Positions 6,878 to 12,651 of a stretch of 17,281 nucleotides of DNA are shown here, piece by piece. How positions within the stretch are numbered: position 1 is the first letter of the stretch; the number at the start of each line of letters is the position of its first letter. This DNA comes from Parcubacteria group bacterium (GTDB lineage Bacteria; Patescibacteriota; Minisyncoccia; UBA6257; JACRHW01). A program made the position numbers and the translations under genes. The notes under the pieces are model-generated. The model saw nothing but the letters and a program-made list of their open reading frames with translations. It was not told the DNA's origin and ran no database searches. The stretch lies in the NCBI GenBank assembly GCA_016211955.1, contig JACRHX010000034.1, forward strand, positions 1-17,281, in the 5' to 3' direction.

Positions 6878-7657
6878 TTACTCGATTTCGTAGGTTATGG
6901 AGATACTTACCCTAATTTCATTCGATCCCGCCTCGATGCGAGGCGCCTCTCCCCCCACGGATTTCGATGCTCCTAAAGAATAATTTTCGTACGCTCCATA
7001 ATAAGGCTGTGTACCCCCACCCTCTTGAAAAGACACCACCCTTCCTAACTGAAATCCTCCTGCTTTAGCAATATCAACCGCCTGCCTCTTTGCTTTTTCT
7101 ATTGCCTCTGTACGTGCCTGTTCTTTATATTTAGTTTCATCATCAACAACAAATGAAAGTTGAGAAACGGAGTTTGCCCCCCTATTTACCACACCCGACA
7201 ATATATCTCCCACCACACTGAAATCGCGCGCCTTAACCTGAACATCTTGAGAGATCGTATAACCAACTATTGCAGGAGGAGGACATACCCTTGCGTCTAT
7301 TGCAACGGGGGAACATAGCGTGTTTTCATAGCGAGGCGATACATTGTACCCTGTCGTCTTAATATCTTTTTTATCAACATGATTTGCTATTACAAAGTCA
7401 ATGGCGCTATTTACCTTCTTACTATTTTGACTTTGAAGTTCAGCCAAGTTTTTTCCCCCTTCTGTAACCACACCAAAAGAAAATTTTGCCACGTCAGGTA
7501 ACACTACCGCCTTTCCTTCTGCAGAAACAGTAAAACTCTTTACCTCTACCGACTTCCCATAAAGCTGTACATATGCATACGCAGAAAAAGCCACCACAAG
7601 AATGGCCACACTACCAGCGATACCAGAAAAATTTTTTATGTGCGAATGCATACGCAC
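6878..7657 (-). CDS. SIMPL (DUF541) domain protein, membrane-anchored
   Basis: The 259-aa protein has an N-terminal signal anchor (about residues 11-31, GIAGSVAILVVAFSAYAYVQL). The SIMPL/DUF541 domain follows from about residue 38 to the end: FTVSAEGKAVVLPDVAKFSFGV, then NVSPRYE, VGYTISQDVQVKARDFSVVGDIL, a helical AIEKAKRQAVDIAKAGG and a final VSISITYEIE strand. The family includes BP26/Omp28 and forms extracytoplasmic channel-like or ring assemblies; the exact role here is unknown. Length and order match the family. The ATG at 7655-7657 is chosen; MHSHIKNF two codons later is an equal alternative. A sigma70-like promoter lies close upstream. No SD was seen. Confidence 0.95.
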   Translation of the reverse strand: MRMHSHIKNFSGIAGSVAILVVAFSAYAYVQLYGKSVEVKSFTVSAEGKAVVLPDVAKFSFGVVTEGGKNLAELQSQNSKKVNSAIDFVIANHVDKKDIKTTGYNVSPRYENTLCSPVAIDARVCPPPAIVGYTISQDVQVKARDFSVVGDILSGVVNRGANSVSQLSFVVDDETKYKEQARTEAIEKAKRQAVDIAKAGGFQLGRVVSFQEGGGTQPYYGAYENYSLGASKSVGGEAPRIEAGSNEIRVSISITYEIE

Positions 7658-7673
7658 CAGTATGGTTATTTAC

Positions 7674-7701
7674 AGTATACCAAGGGGAGAAATATATACA
7701 A
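7674..7701 (-). promoter_or_regulatory. Probable promoter of the SIMPL gene
   Basis: On the minus strand the -35 TTGTAT (7696-7701) and -10 TATACT (7674-7679) are 16 bp apart. The expected start point lies about 10 bases before the ATG. Confidence 0.5.
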
Positions 7702-7737
7702 CCACTCATTAATGCACATCCTGTGTATAACAACAAA

Positions 7738-7905
7738 TTGTATCACCTCACAACTCTGAGTAAAAAAATAGATAGTGCCTCTGGTGTATCGAAGGTCTAC
7801 CATTCAGCCGGAGGCTGATCCGCCCCTGGCGGAAAGGAAACCCTTCGACAAGCTCAGGGACTATAGGGTGAATACTCACTTGCTCAGAGTTGTGAGCTGA
7901 TACAA
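7738..7905. repeat. 168-bp composite palindrome with an internal REP pair
   Basis: The outer arms 7738-7760 and 7883-7905 are inverted repeats of 23 bp with a single mismatch (key sequence CTCACAACTCTGAG / CTCAGAGTTGTGAG). Inside lie a diverged REP unit (7778-7795, ending TCGAAGG), two small perfect hairpins CAGCC-GGA-GGCTG (7805-7817) and TCCGCC-CCT-GGCGGA (7819-7833), and an intact REP unit CCCTTCGACAAGCTCAGGG (7841-7859) in inverted orientation to the first. The element ends 9 bases before the -35 of the small plus-strand gene. Confidence 0.85.
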
Positions 7906-7914
7906 CAAAATCTC

Positions 7915-7943
7915 TTTACAATATATGTATTTAGTTATATAAA
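7915..7943 (+). promoter_or_regulatory. Sigma70-type promoter of the small Cys protein
   Basis: The -35 TTTACA (7915-7920) and -10 TATAAA (7938-7943) have optimal 17-bp spacing, about 30 bases upstream of the ATG. AAAGGAG (7959-7965) then stands 8 bases before the ATG, giving one of the strongest expression signals in the window. Confidence 0.75.
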
Positions 7944-7973
7944 CACCTTAGCTTCTCGAAAGGAGAAAATACG

Positions 7974-8185
7974 ATGAGTAATAACCTCGCCATTGATCAT
8001 GTGAAAAAAGTCTGCAGACCTTATACTAGTACCGCATGCAGCTTCCTCCTTCTCACTCAAGGTGGATTTGAATGCGCCAAGGGTACTCAATTTCAGGCGA
8101 TTATTGCAGAACGAAGGGCTGCAAAGACAATGAATGCCACAGGGGATAATTGTTCGGGTCCCCCCCCCACCTTACGCCTCATTAA
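7974..8185 (+). CDS. Small Cys-containing hypothetical protein, 3' end disturbed by a C9 tract
   Basis: A strong promoter and SD (AAAGGAG, 8-base spacing) mark the ATG at 7974. The protein runs MSNNLAIDHVKKVCRPY, then FECAKGTQF and MNATGDNCSG, with cysteines at 14, 22, 34 and 60; it could bind metal or form disulfides. After residue 62 comes a C9 run (8160-8168). As assembled, the frame then reads through the terminator at 8197-8220 and continues antisense into the RNase gene up to 8330 (118 aa), which is implausible. With C10 the protein would end GPPPHLTPH at the TAA 8183-8185, 11 bases before the terminator, giving about 70 residues. I therefore end the gene at 8185. I do not recognise the family. 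Confidence 0.6.
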
Positions 8186-8196
8186 AAATGAACCAC

Positions 8197-8220
8197 AAAA
8201 CCAGCAATCATGCTGGTTTT
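8197..8220. terminator. Bidirectional terminator between the small Cys gene and the RNase gene
   Basis: AAAACCAGCA (8197-8206) and TGCTGGTTTT (8211-8220) make a perfect 10-bp stem with the loop ATCA. T-rich sequence follows on the plus strand, and TTTTGTGG..TTTTTA on the minus strand. The stem's last base is the first base of the RNase stop codon. Confidence 0.85.
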
Positions 8221-9623
8221 TAAATATCAAAAACTTCACCCCTCTCAGGAATAGCAACCTTAAGTGGAGGATAGATTTCGCCCACTTTTTGTTTAAATGT
8301 TATTGCCTGTGGCATTTCAGTATGTACTAAAAATACATTTTTGACTCCCTTTGTTTTTGCGAGATACAAAAGAAGACCTGACTGGTCAGCGTGCGCGCTT
8401 AGCTCATCAAGCACCTTTATCTGTGCGCGTACCTCGTAAGATTCACCGAGAATCTTCACAGGACTTATGCCATCCTTAATCTTTCTCCCTAACGTATCCT
8501 CCGCCTGATATCCTGTAATCAGAATAATATTATTTGGGTTACTTACTCCATGTTTTAAATGATGCAACACACGCCCCCCTTCAGACATGCCCGATGCAGA
8601 AATCACCATAAGTGGACCCTCTTTTCTATTAAGTATCTTTGATTCTTCAACCCCGTGTGTATAGATGAGATCCTTAAACGCAAAGGGAGATTCACCCCTC
8701 GCCTTAAATTCATGCATCACCATGTCGCTAAAATCTCTCTGGTGGCGTCCAAAAATCTCGGTAAAACTCTGCGCAAGAGGACTATCAATGTAAATGGGGA
8801 TACGAGGAATCTCGTGCGCATCAGCAAGCTTATGCAATGCATAAATAAGCTCCTGGGTTCTCCCCAGAGAAAAAGCAGGGACAATGACCTTCCCCCTCGT
8901 GCGAACAATCGTGGTAATTATCTCCTTAAGATCACCGGCTACGTCTGAGATTGGTCTGTGATTTTTGTTCCCATACGTACACTCCATCACAAGTGTATCA
9001 ACCTCCTCTTCAATATATTCACGCGAATGAATGATAGGCACATCTTCTCTCCCAAGATCTCCAGTAAACGCCAACGTCTTTTTTGTCCCCTCATCCTGTA
9101 TCTCGAGTAGAATGACCGAAGACCCCAAAATATGCCCAGCGTCATATAACTTAAACCGAATATTCCCATTCAAAGTAATCCACGCGTGGCTTTCACGCAC
9201 ATAAGGGTGCGGCTTGAGGTGAGGAAAAACGCGTTTTGCATCCTCCTGCGTATAAAGAGGCGTAATAAACTCTCCTTCTGTCCGTTTACTATTCAAATCA
9301 TTTGTAATCTGTTTCTGGAGCATGCCAGAATCCTCAAGCATGCAACGTGCAATGTCTGCCGTGGCATCACTACAGTGAATACTCCCCTTAAATCCATCGC
9401 GCACTAAAATAGGAAGCGCTCCACAGTGATCAAGATGTCCGTGTGAGAGAATCACCGCATCAATATCTCCAGCCTTAAAGGGCAAGTTCCTATTCCACTC
9501 CTCCACCACACTTCTTTTTCCCTGATGTAAACCGCAATCTAAAAGCAACTTAAAACCACCCACCTCAATAAGATGCTTCGACCCTGTCACACCCTGCGCC
9601 GCTCCAAAAAAAGTAATTCGCAT
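8220..9623 (-). CDS. Beta-CASP metallo-beta-lactamase RNase (CPSF73/Ysh1-like)
   Basis: The start is placed at the ATG giving MRITFFGAAQGVTGSKHL (467 aa), because this is the conserved N-terminal strand of the family; the upstream in-frame extension to 9704 runs into an intergenic palindrome region. Zn ligands are clear: HGHLDH (residues 61-66), the His of DAGHILGSS and the Asp of TGDLGRED. ECTYGNKNH follows. The beta-CASP module is shown by VPAFSLGRTQELIYAL, SASGMSEGGRVLHHL and the C-terminal ELSAHADQSG, ending with VFLVHTE. Such enzymes are Zn-dependent endo/5'-exoribonucleases that process or decay RNA in the cytoplasm. This single-domain bacterial form lacks the C-terminal region of RNase J. 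Only a weak SD (GGA) is seen before the start. Confidence 0.93.
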   Translation of the reverse strand: MRITFFGAAQGVTGSKHLIEVGGFKLLLDCGLHQGKRSVVEEWNRNLPFKAGDIDAVILSHGHLDHCGALPILVRDGFKGSIHCSDATADIARCMLEDSGMLQKQITNDLNSKRTEGEFITPLYTQEDAKRVFPHLKPHPYVRESHAWITLNGNIRFKLYDAGHILGSSVILLEIQDEGTKKTLAFTGDLGREDVPIIHSREYIEEEVDTLVMECTYGNKNHRPISDVAGDLKEIITTIVRTRGKVIVPAFSLGRTQELIYALHKLADAHEIPRIPIYIDSPLAQSFTEIFGRHQRDFSDMVMHEFKARGESPFAFKDLIYTHGVEESKILNRKEGPLMVISASGMSEGGRVLHHLKHGVSNPNNIILITGYQAEDTLGRKIKDGISPVKILGESYEVRAQIKVLDELSAHADQSGLLLYLAKTKGVKNVFLVHTEMPQAITFKQKVGEIYPPLKVAIPERGEVFDI

Positions 9624-9707
9624 ATGGTTCCATTCTACACAAAATAAAGCAAACAAAAAACCCGCCACCATGACGAGTTTTTGTGTGTAGATAAAATGCA
9701 TCAAACA

Positions 9708-9830
9708 AAAACCCTTGAGTTTGGATACAGAGCGCGAAGGGGGCGAGACTTTTCACGAGGCGTATTCAATTAATACGGTGAGTGAAAAACGTAGCCACCG
9801 ACAAAGCTATGTGCCAAACCCAAGGGTTTT
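9708..9830. repeat. 123-bp full-length imperfect palindrome
   Basis: The arms AAAACCCTTGAGTTTGG (9708-9724) and CCAAACCCAAGGGTTTT (9814-9830) match at 16 of 17 positions. The exact centre (9769) is a perfect hairpin GTATT-CAATT-AATAC (9762-9776). Between them TTTTCAC (9750-9756) pairs with GTGAAAA (9783-9789), and further blocks align. It starts 5 bases after the stop of the minus-strand DUF378 gene and is followed on that strand by TTTTTGTTTG, so it could also end that transcript. A structured RNA is possible. Confidence 0.85.
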
Positions 9831-9835
9831 AAACC

Positions 9836-10042
9836 TTACATGACGCACTCCTTACATTTACCCTTATGGGATATAATCTCGACAACCGCCGAGAGACCCA
9901 CGAGCGTATAGACAACTCGTGTGAGTAGCGAACTATCCCCTCCCAAAAGTGAACTTATACTCCATCCCCATACGCCAACGGCAAGCCAATTAAGACCACC
10001 AATGATAAGGAGAAGAAACGTAAGCATGTGTACTGATTTCAT
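9836..10042 (-). CDS. DUF378 family small membrane protein
   Basis: The 68-aa protein contains the family signature LLLIIGGLNWLAVGVWGW followed by LLGGDSSLLTRVVYTLVGLSAVVEI, giving two transmembrane helices (about residues 6-27 and 38-58). It has a short cytoplasmic-looking tail with Cys63 and Cys66 (GKCKECVM). The length is typical for DUF378 proteins, whose function is unknown. It is divergent from the glycosylase gene across a 70-bp intergenic region. No clear SD is present. A long palindrome begins directly after its stop. Confidence 0.93.
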   Translation of the reverse strand: MKSVHMLTFLLLIIGGLNWLAVGVWGWSISSLLGGDSSLLTRVVYTLVGLSAVVEIISHKGKCKECVM

Positions 10043-10112
10043 AATAAAATAGCTTTTAAAACAACGACCTTTAAAAGATCAACTTCTTCACGTATAGTAC
10101 CATAAAAGGAAC

Positions 10113-10697
10113 ATGAAATCACGACCATCTATCCACAACCAAGAAAAAACACTCCCCCTCTCATTTTTTGATCGCTCCACCATCATGATCGCACAGGAGT
10201 TACTCGGGAAGGTATTAGTACATCATATAAGGGAAAACACACTGCGCCTTATTATAAACGAGGTAGAGGCATATGATGGACCACATGATAAGGCATCACA
10301 CGCCCACAGAGGAGTCACCCCGCGCAATCAAGTTATGTTTGGTGAGGCTGGCCATTGGTACCTTTATCTTGTCTATGGCATGCATTGGATGCTTAATATC
10401 ACAACGGGTCCAAAAGATTACCCCGCAGCAATCTTAATACGGGGTGGGTACCCTTCGACTGGCTCAGGGCAAGTACACTCTGGTGGAACATTAATAAGCG
10501 GACCAGGAAAAATAACTAAGTATCTCGGTCTTAATTATTTCTACAATACACTTCCAGCACTACAAAAAACAGGGCTCTGGTTTGAAGATTGTGGGATAAC
10601 AATTCCACCAAAAAACATGATCAAGAAAAAAAGAATTGGCGTAGACTACGCTGAAAAATGGAAAGATAAGCTTTATAATTTTTCATTTCTCCTGTAG
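10113..10697 (+). CDS. 3-methyladenine DNA glycosylase (AAG/MPG family) with an in-frame REP insertion
   Basis: The 194-aa protein excises alkylated purines such as 3-methyladenine, or deaminated purines, in base-excision repair. Family blocks appear in order: AQELLGKVLV, NEVEAYDGPHDKASHAHRG with the catalytic Glu52, TPRNQVMFGEAGHWYLYLVYGMHWMLNI, AAILIRG and SGPGKITKYLGL, ending with RIGVDYAEKWKDKL (family R-IGI-A...W). Between LIRGG and GTLISGPGK, residues about 113-123 (YPSTGSGQVHS) are foreign to the family. They are encoded by a REP unit at 10451-10469 and its edge. Catalytic residues are intact and the insertion falls in a surface-loop position, so activity may be kept. SD AAGGA lies only 2 bases before the ATG. 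Confidence 0.93.
   Translation: MKSRPSIHNQEKTLPLSFFDRSTIMIAQELLGKVLVHHIRENTLRLIINEVEAYDGPHDKASHAHRGVTPRNQVMFGEAGHWYLYLVYGMHWMLNITTGPKDYPAAILIRGGYPSTGSGQVHSGGTLISGPGKITKYLGLNYFYNTLPALQKTGLWFEDCGITIPPKNMIKKKRIGVDYAEKWKDKLYNFSFLL
10451..10469. repeat. REP unit inside the glycosylase gene
   Basis: CCCTTCGACTGGCTCAGGG is the same palindromic unit as at 7841-7859 and 16687-16706 (CCCTTCGAC-n-GCTCAGGG). Here it lies within a coding frame and is read as PSTGSG. Confidence 0.85.
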
Positions 10698-10728
10698 GCT
10701 CAAAATAGTTCATAACAATAACGTCTAA

Positions 10729-10757
10729 AATCTAAGGAAGTCGGACTTCCTTAGATT
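10729..10757. promoter_or_regulatory. 29-bp perfect palindrome upstream of the 137-aa gene
   Basis: AATCTAAGGAAGTC (10729-10742) and GACTTCCTTAGATT (10744-10757) are perfect inverted repeats around a single G. The palindrome is 31 bases after the glycosylase stop and 18 bases before the next start codon. It may be a dyad operator, or an RNA hairpin ending the glycosylase transcript, but there is no T-tract. Confidence 0.6.
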
Positions 10758-10775
10758 GGATCGGGAGATGTGACA

Positions 10776-11189
10776 ATGGACAACTACTCATTTGTTGTAC
10801 TTATATCCTCACGACCCGTAGGAACATACTCAACTTTCTACGACGCATTCCGCGTCTTCTGGAAACACATGCACAGATATGCACGAGCAGGGAGAGAAAT
10901 TATCAATACCGAACATCGTATTGCCTTCAAAGAAAAAGAGGAAAAAAGACTTGGACTTACCTACTATTTTTATGGGGCAAAAGAGTTCGCAAGAAGTGTT
11001 GACTTACTTACCATGGGCGGTCGGCTCAAAAGAAAAAAGAAGGAAGAGCAAGAAGAGATCGAACGAATCTTCCTGGCTATGTATATGTATGGTTGGACTA
11101 TTAGTATCATTGAAGAGTGGCATCCCAACAATCTCAAAGATCCTATCGCAATGTTACACCAAACACACCAAACAAAAAGAGCCCCATAA
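10776..11189 (+). CDS. Hypothetical protein (137 aa)
   Basis: I do not recognise this family. The ATG at 10776 is preferred over the in-frame GTG at 10770 because GGGAG (10763-10767) is 8 bases away. The protein starts MDNYSFVVLISSRPVGTYSTF, is aromatic- and Arg-rich (FWKHMHRYARAG), has a basic/acidic helical stretch GRLKRKKKEEQEEIERIF and ends with a possibly amphipathic helix (AMYMYGWTISIIEEW). No signal peptide or metal motif is evident. The stop codon lies in the loop of the terminator shared with the convergent gene. Confidence 0.7.
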   Translation: MDNYSFVVLISSRPVGTYSTFYDAFRVFWKHMHRYARAGREIINTEHRIAFKEKEEKRLGLTYYFYGAKEFARSVDLLTMGGRLKRKKKEEQEEIERIFLAMYMYGWTISIIEEWHPNNLKDPIAMLHQTHQTKRAP

Positions 11190-11202
11190 GGCTCTCTTTT
11201 TT
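11178..11202. terminator. Bidirectional terminator between two convergent hypothetical genes
   Basis: AGAGCC (11178-11183) and GGCTCT (11190-11195) form the stem. CTTTTTTT follows on the plus strand, and TTTTTGTTTGG on the minus strand. The TAA of the plus gene (11187-11189) is in the loop, and the minus gene ends at 11201, so one hairpin serves both. Confidence 0.85.
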
Positions 11203-11602
11203 ACTCTCCCCTCTTTTCATCGTCATTCTTATCACGAGAAACAAATGTCTCCGCTGCTGTAAGAATTTCCTTGAGTGTATTCATAGATCGTGCATGTCGT
11301 AGTAAACATAGGGGAATATCAAAACCAAGCAGGCAATTCCCACCCGAAAACCAACTCCTTGCTACCCCCTTTCCATGTGCATCAACAAGGATTCTCCCAA
11401 TTCTATAGGCAAACCGTAACCGCATCTCATCCTCGATCGTGATAGGGATTTTCATGAGATAAGAGAAATCTCCCTCACAACGACTTACCTCTACCACAAA
11501 TCTCCTCCCAAACTGTTTCTCAAGATACAAAATAACATTACGCAAAGGAAGAGTAAGAAGATCTTCATACGGCTTCTGAATAGTGTCCTTGATACTATCC
11601 AT
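11201..11602 (-). CDS. Hypothetical protein (133 aa)
   Basis: I do not recognise it. It is a soluble alpha/beta-looking protein: MDSIKDTIQKPYEDLLTLPLRNVILYLEKQFGRRFVVEV, then DEMRLRFAYRIGRILVDAHGKGVARSWFSGGNCLLGFD, and a charged C-terminus. There is no membrane segment or signal peptide. A good SD (GGAGG at 11611-11615, 8 bases before the ATG) supports the start. It faces the 137-aa gene and shares its terminator. Confidence 0.7.
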   Translation of the reverse strand: MDSIKDTIQKPYEDLLTLPLRNVILYLEKQFGRRFVVEVSRCEGDFSYLMKIPITIEDEMRLRFAYRIGRILVDAHGKGVARSWFSGGNCLLGFDIPLCLLRHARSMNTLKEILTAAETFVSRDKNDDEKRGE

Positions 11603-11649
11603 AATCGCAACCTCCAGCTTTCAATATACTCCCAAAAGAATACACCACT

Positions 11650-11685
11650 TCCGCAAAAAAGAAAACGGGTATATGCCCGTCTTTT
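11650..11685 (-). terminator. Terminator of the histidine phosphatase gene
   Basis: ACGGG (11665-11669) pairs with CCCGT (11676-11680). On the minus strand TTTTCTTTTTT follows, 32 bases after the phosphatase stop. The other side also carries CTTTTT, so it is symmetric. Confidence 0.75.
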
Positions 11686-11711
11686 TATTTCTTTAATTCT
11701 ACATCATGAAA

Positions 11712-12458
11712 TTAAGATCTACCGCCACCACATATTTCACTACCCCTTTCCCAATAGGCTGTGCCGTGCTCCTGAAATTCAAGTCTGCCTGTAACAGGAT
11801 TATATACATAAACAATACATCCGCAATTTTTAAGTTCTGCCTCTTTCAATTTTTCCACATACATCCTTCCCGTCCACCTCTCAAGATTATAACGAAACGC
11901 GCGTGCAGTACCCCCGTGCGTCACTACAAGAACTTTTTGACCCGCACGAATAGAGAAAAGAGTCCCAATAAAACGATAGACCCGCTCACATACGTCCGAC
12001 TGGCTTTCACCACCCGGTGGTCGCGCATAAAAGTATCCGAACTCCTTCCAATACACCCTAAGCCAAGGAAAGTAGGTATCTACCTCTGCGGTTGTCATAT
12101 CATACGTGTATCCCGTATCTCGTTCACGAATAAGATCGCTCGTACGCAACTTCATATCCTTCAATTCCTCGAGGGTGTACGCCTTCAAAATTTCATCACG
12201 TGTTTGCTGTGTACGAAGATATCCCGAATCGTAGACAACATCAAACATCCCAAACTGTCTCCGAATATGTACTCCTGTTATTTCTGCCTGTTGAACACCG
12301 TGTGTCGTAATAGGAACCTCATGGTCAGGAACTCCCCGCACACAGGCGGCAGACTCCTCGTCAGGGAAATACACATTCCCTTTCTTTGCTGCATTTCTCT
12401 CGGATTCTGCATGACGCACAATAACAAGCAGCGACGGACGTTCAACCGCTTGGAACAT
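11712..12458 (-). CDS. Histidine phosphatase family protein (phosphoglycerate-mutase-like)
   Basis: The 248-aa protein contains VRHAESERN with catalytic His16, Arg15 in the same motif, the ITTHGVQQAE helix, SGYLRTQQT, the acid-donor region IRERDTG (Glu112), GESQSD and VVTHGGTARA with the second catalytic His181. These define the two-histidine phosphatase/mutase superfamily, which uses a phosphohistidine intermediate. Between RHAES and LT..G the protein has a longer loop (NAAKKGNVYFPDEESAACVRGVPDHE) than a minimal mutase. The substrate cannot be predicted, and nothing proves a glycolytic role. SD GGAGGAAT lies about 9 bases before the ATG. It has its own terminator downstream. Confidence 0.92.
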   Translation of the reverse strand: MFQAVERPSLLVIVRHAESERNAAKKGNVYFPDEESAACVRGVPDHEVPITTHGVQQAEITGVHIRRQFGMFDVVYDSGYLRTQQTRDEILKAYTLEELKDMKLRTSDLIRERDTGYTYDMTTAEVDTYFPWLRVYWKEFGYFYARPPGGESQSDVCERVYRFIGTLFSIRAGQKVLVVTHGGTARAFRYNLERWTGRMYVEKLKEAELKNCGCIVYVYNPVTGRLEFQEHGTAYWERGSEICGGGRS

Positions 12459-12471
12459 ATCTTATTCCTCC

Positions 12472-12543
12472 CTTTGCCTCGCCGTAGTTTTAACGTAGGC
12501 GGGCTTTGCCTCGCCAAAGTGGTTTCAACCACACGTAGGCGGG
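12472..12543. repeat. Two tandem copies of a CTTTGCCTCGCC...CGTAGGCGGG repeat
   Basis: Unit 1 (12472-12503) and unit 2 (12504-12543) both begin CTTTGCCTCGCC and end CGTAGGCGGG. The middle differs: GTAGTTTTAA in unit 1, and an AAAGTGGTTTCAACCACA stretch with its own small hairpin in unit 2. Each unit is itself imperfectly palindromic. The array lies between the CDF and phosphatase genes, about 14 bases upstream of the phosphatase start. Confidence 0.8.
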
Positions 12544-12619
12544 TTTTTCAATGTACCAACAAAAAAATAACATAAAAAACTCATCTTAGCAAATGGTTGT
12601 GTAGCAAGTTGAACACGTA

Positions 12620-12644
12620 AATTAAAAATCCCCCGAAAAGGATT
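12620..12644 (-). terminator. Probable terminator of the CDF gene
   Basis: On the minus strand AATCC (12640-12644) and GGATT (12627-12631) form a short stem with an 8-base loop, followed by TTTTTAATTT. It starts 7 bases after the CDF stop. The stem is short, so confidence is moderate. Confidence 0.5.
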
Positions 12645-12651
12645 CTATTTT

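Noticed and set aside
9624..9704. N-terminal extension of the RNase (27 extra residues)
   Set aside because: The added residues resemble nothing in the family; the conserved fold starts at MRITFFG, and the extension runs toward the 9708-9830 palindrome.
9708..9830. SRP RNA, tRNA or 6S RNA at the 123-bp palindrome
   Set aside because: The conserved SRP loop motif and any T-arm-like GGTTCGAATCC were not found. A 6S-like rod cannot be excluded, but several similar elements in one window argue against it.
11706..12575. 289-aa plus-strand open frame
   Set aside because: It is antisense to the well-supported histidine phosphatase and has atypical composition and no start signals.
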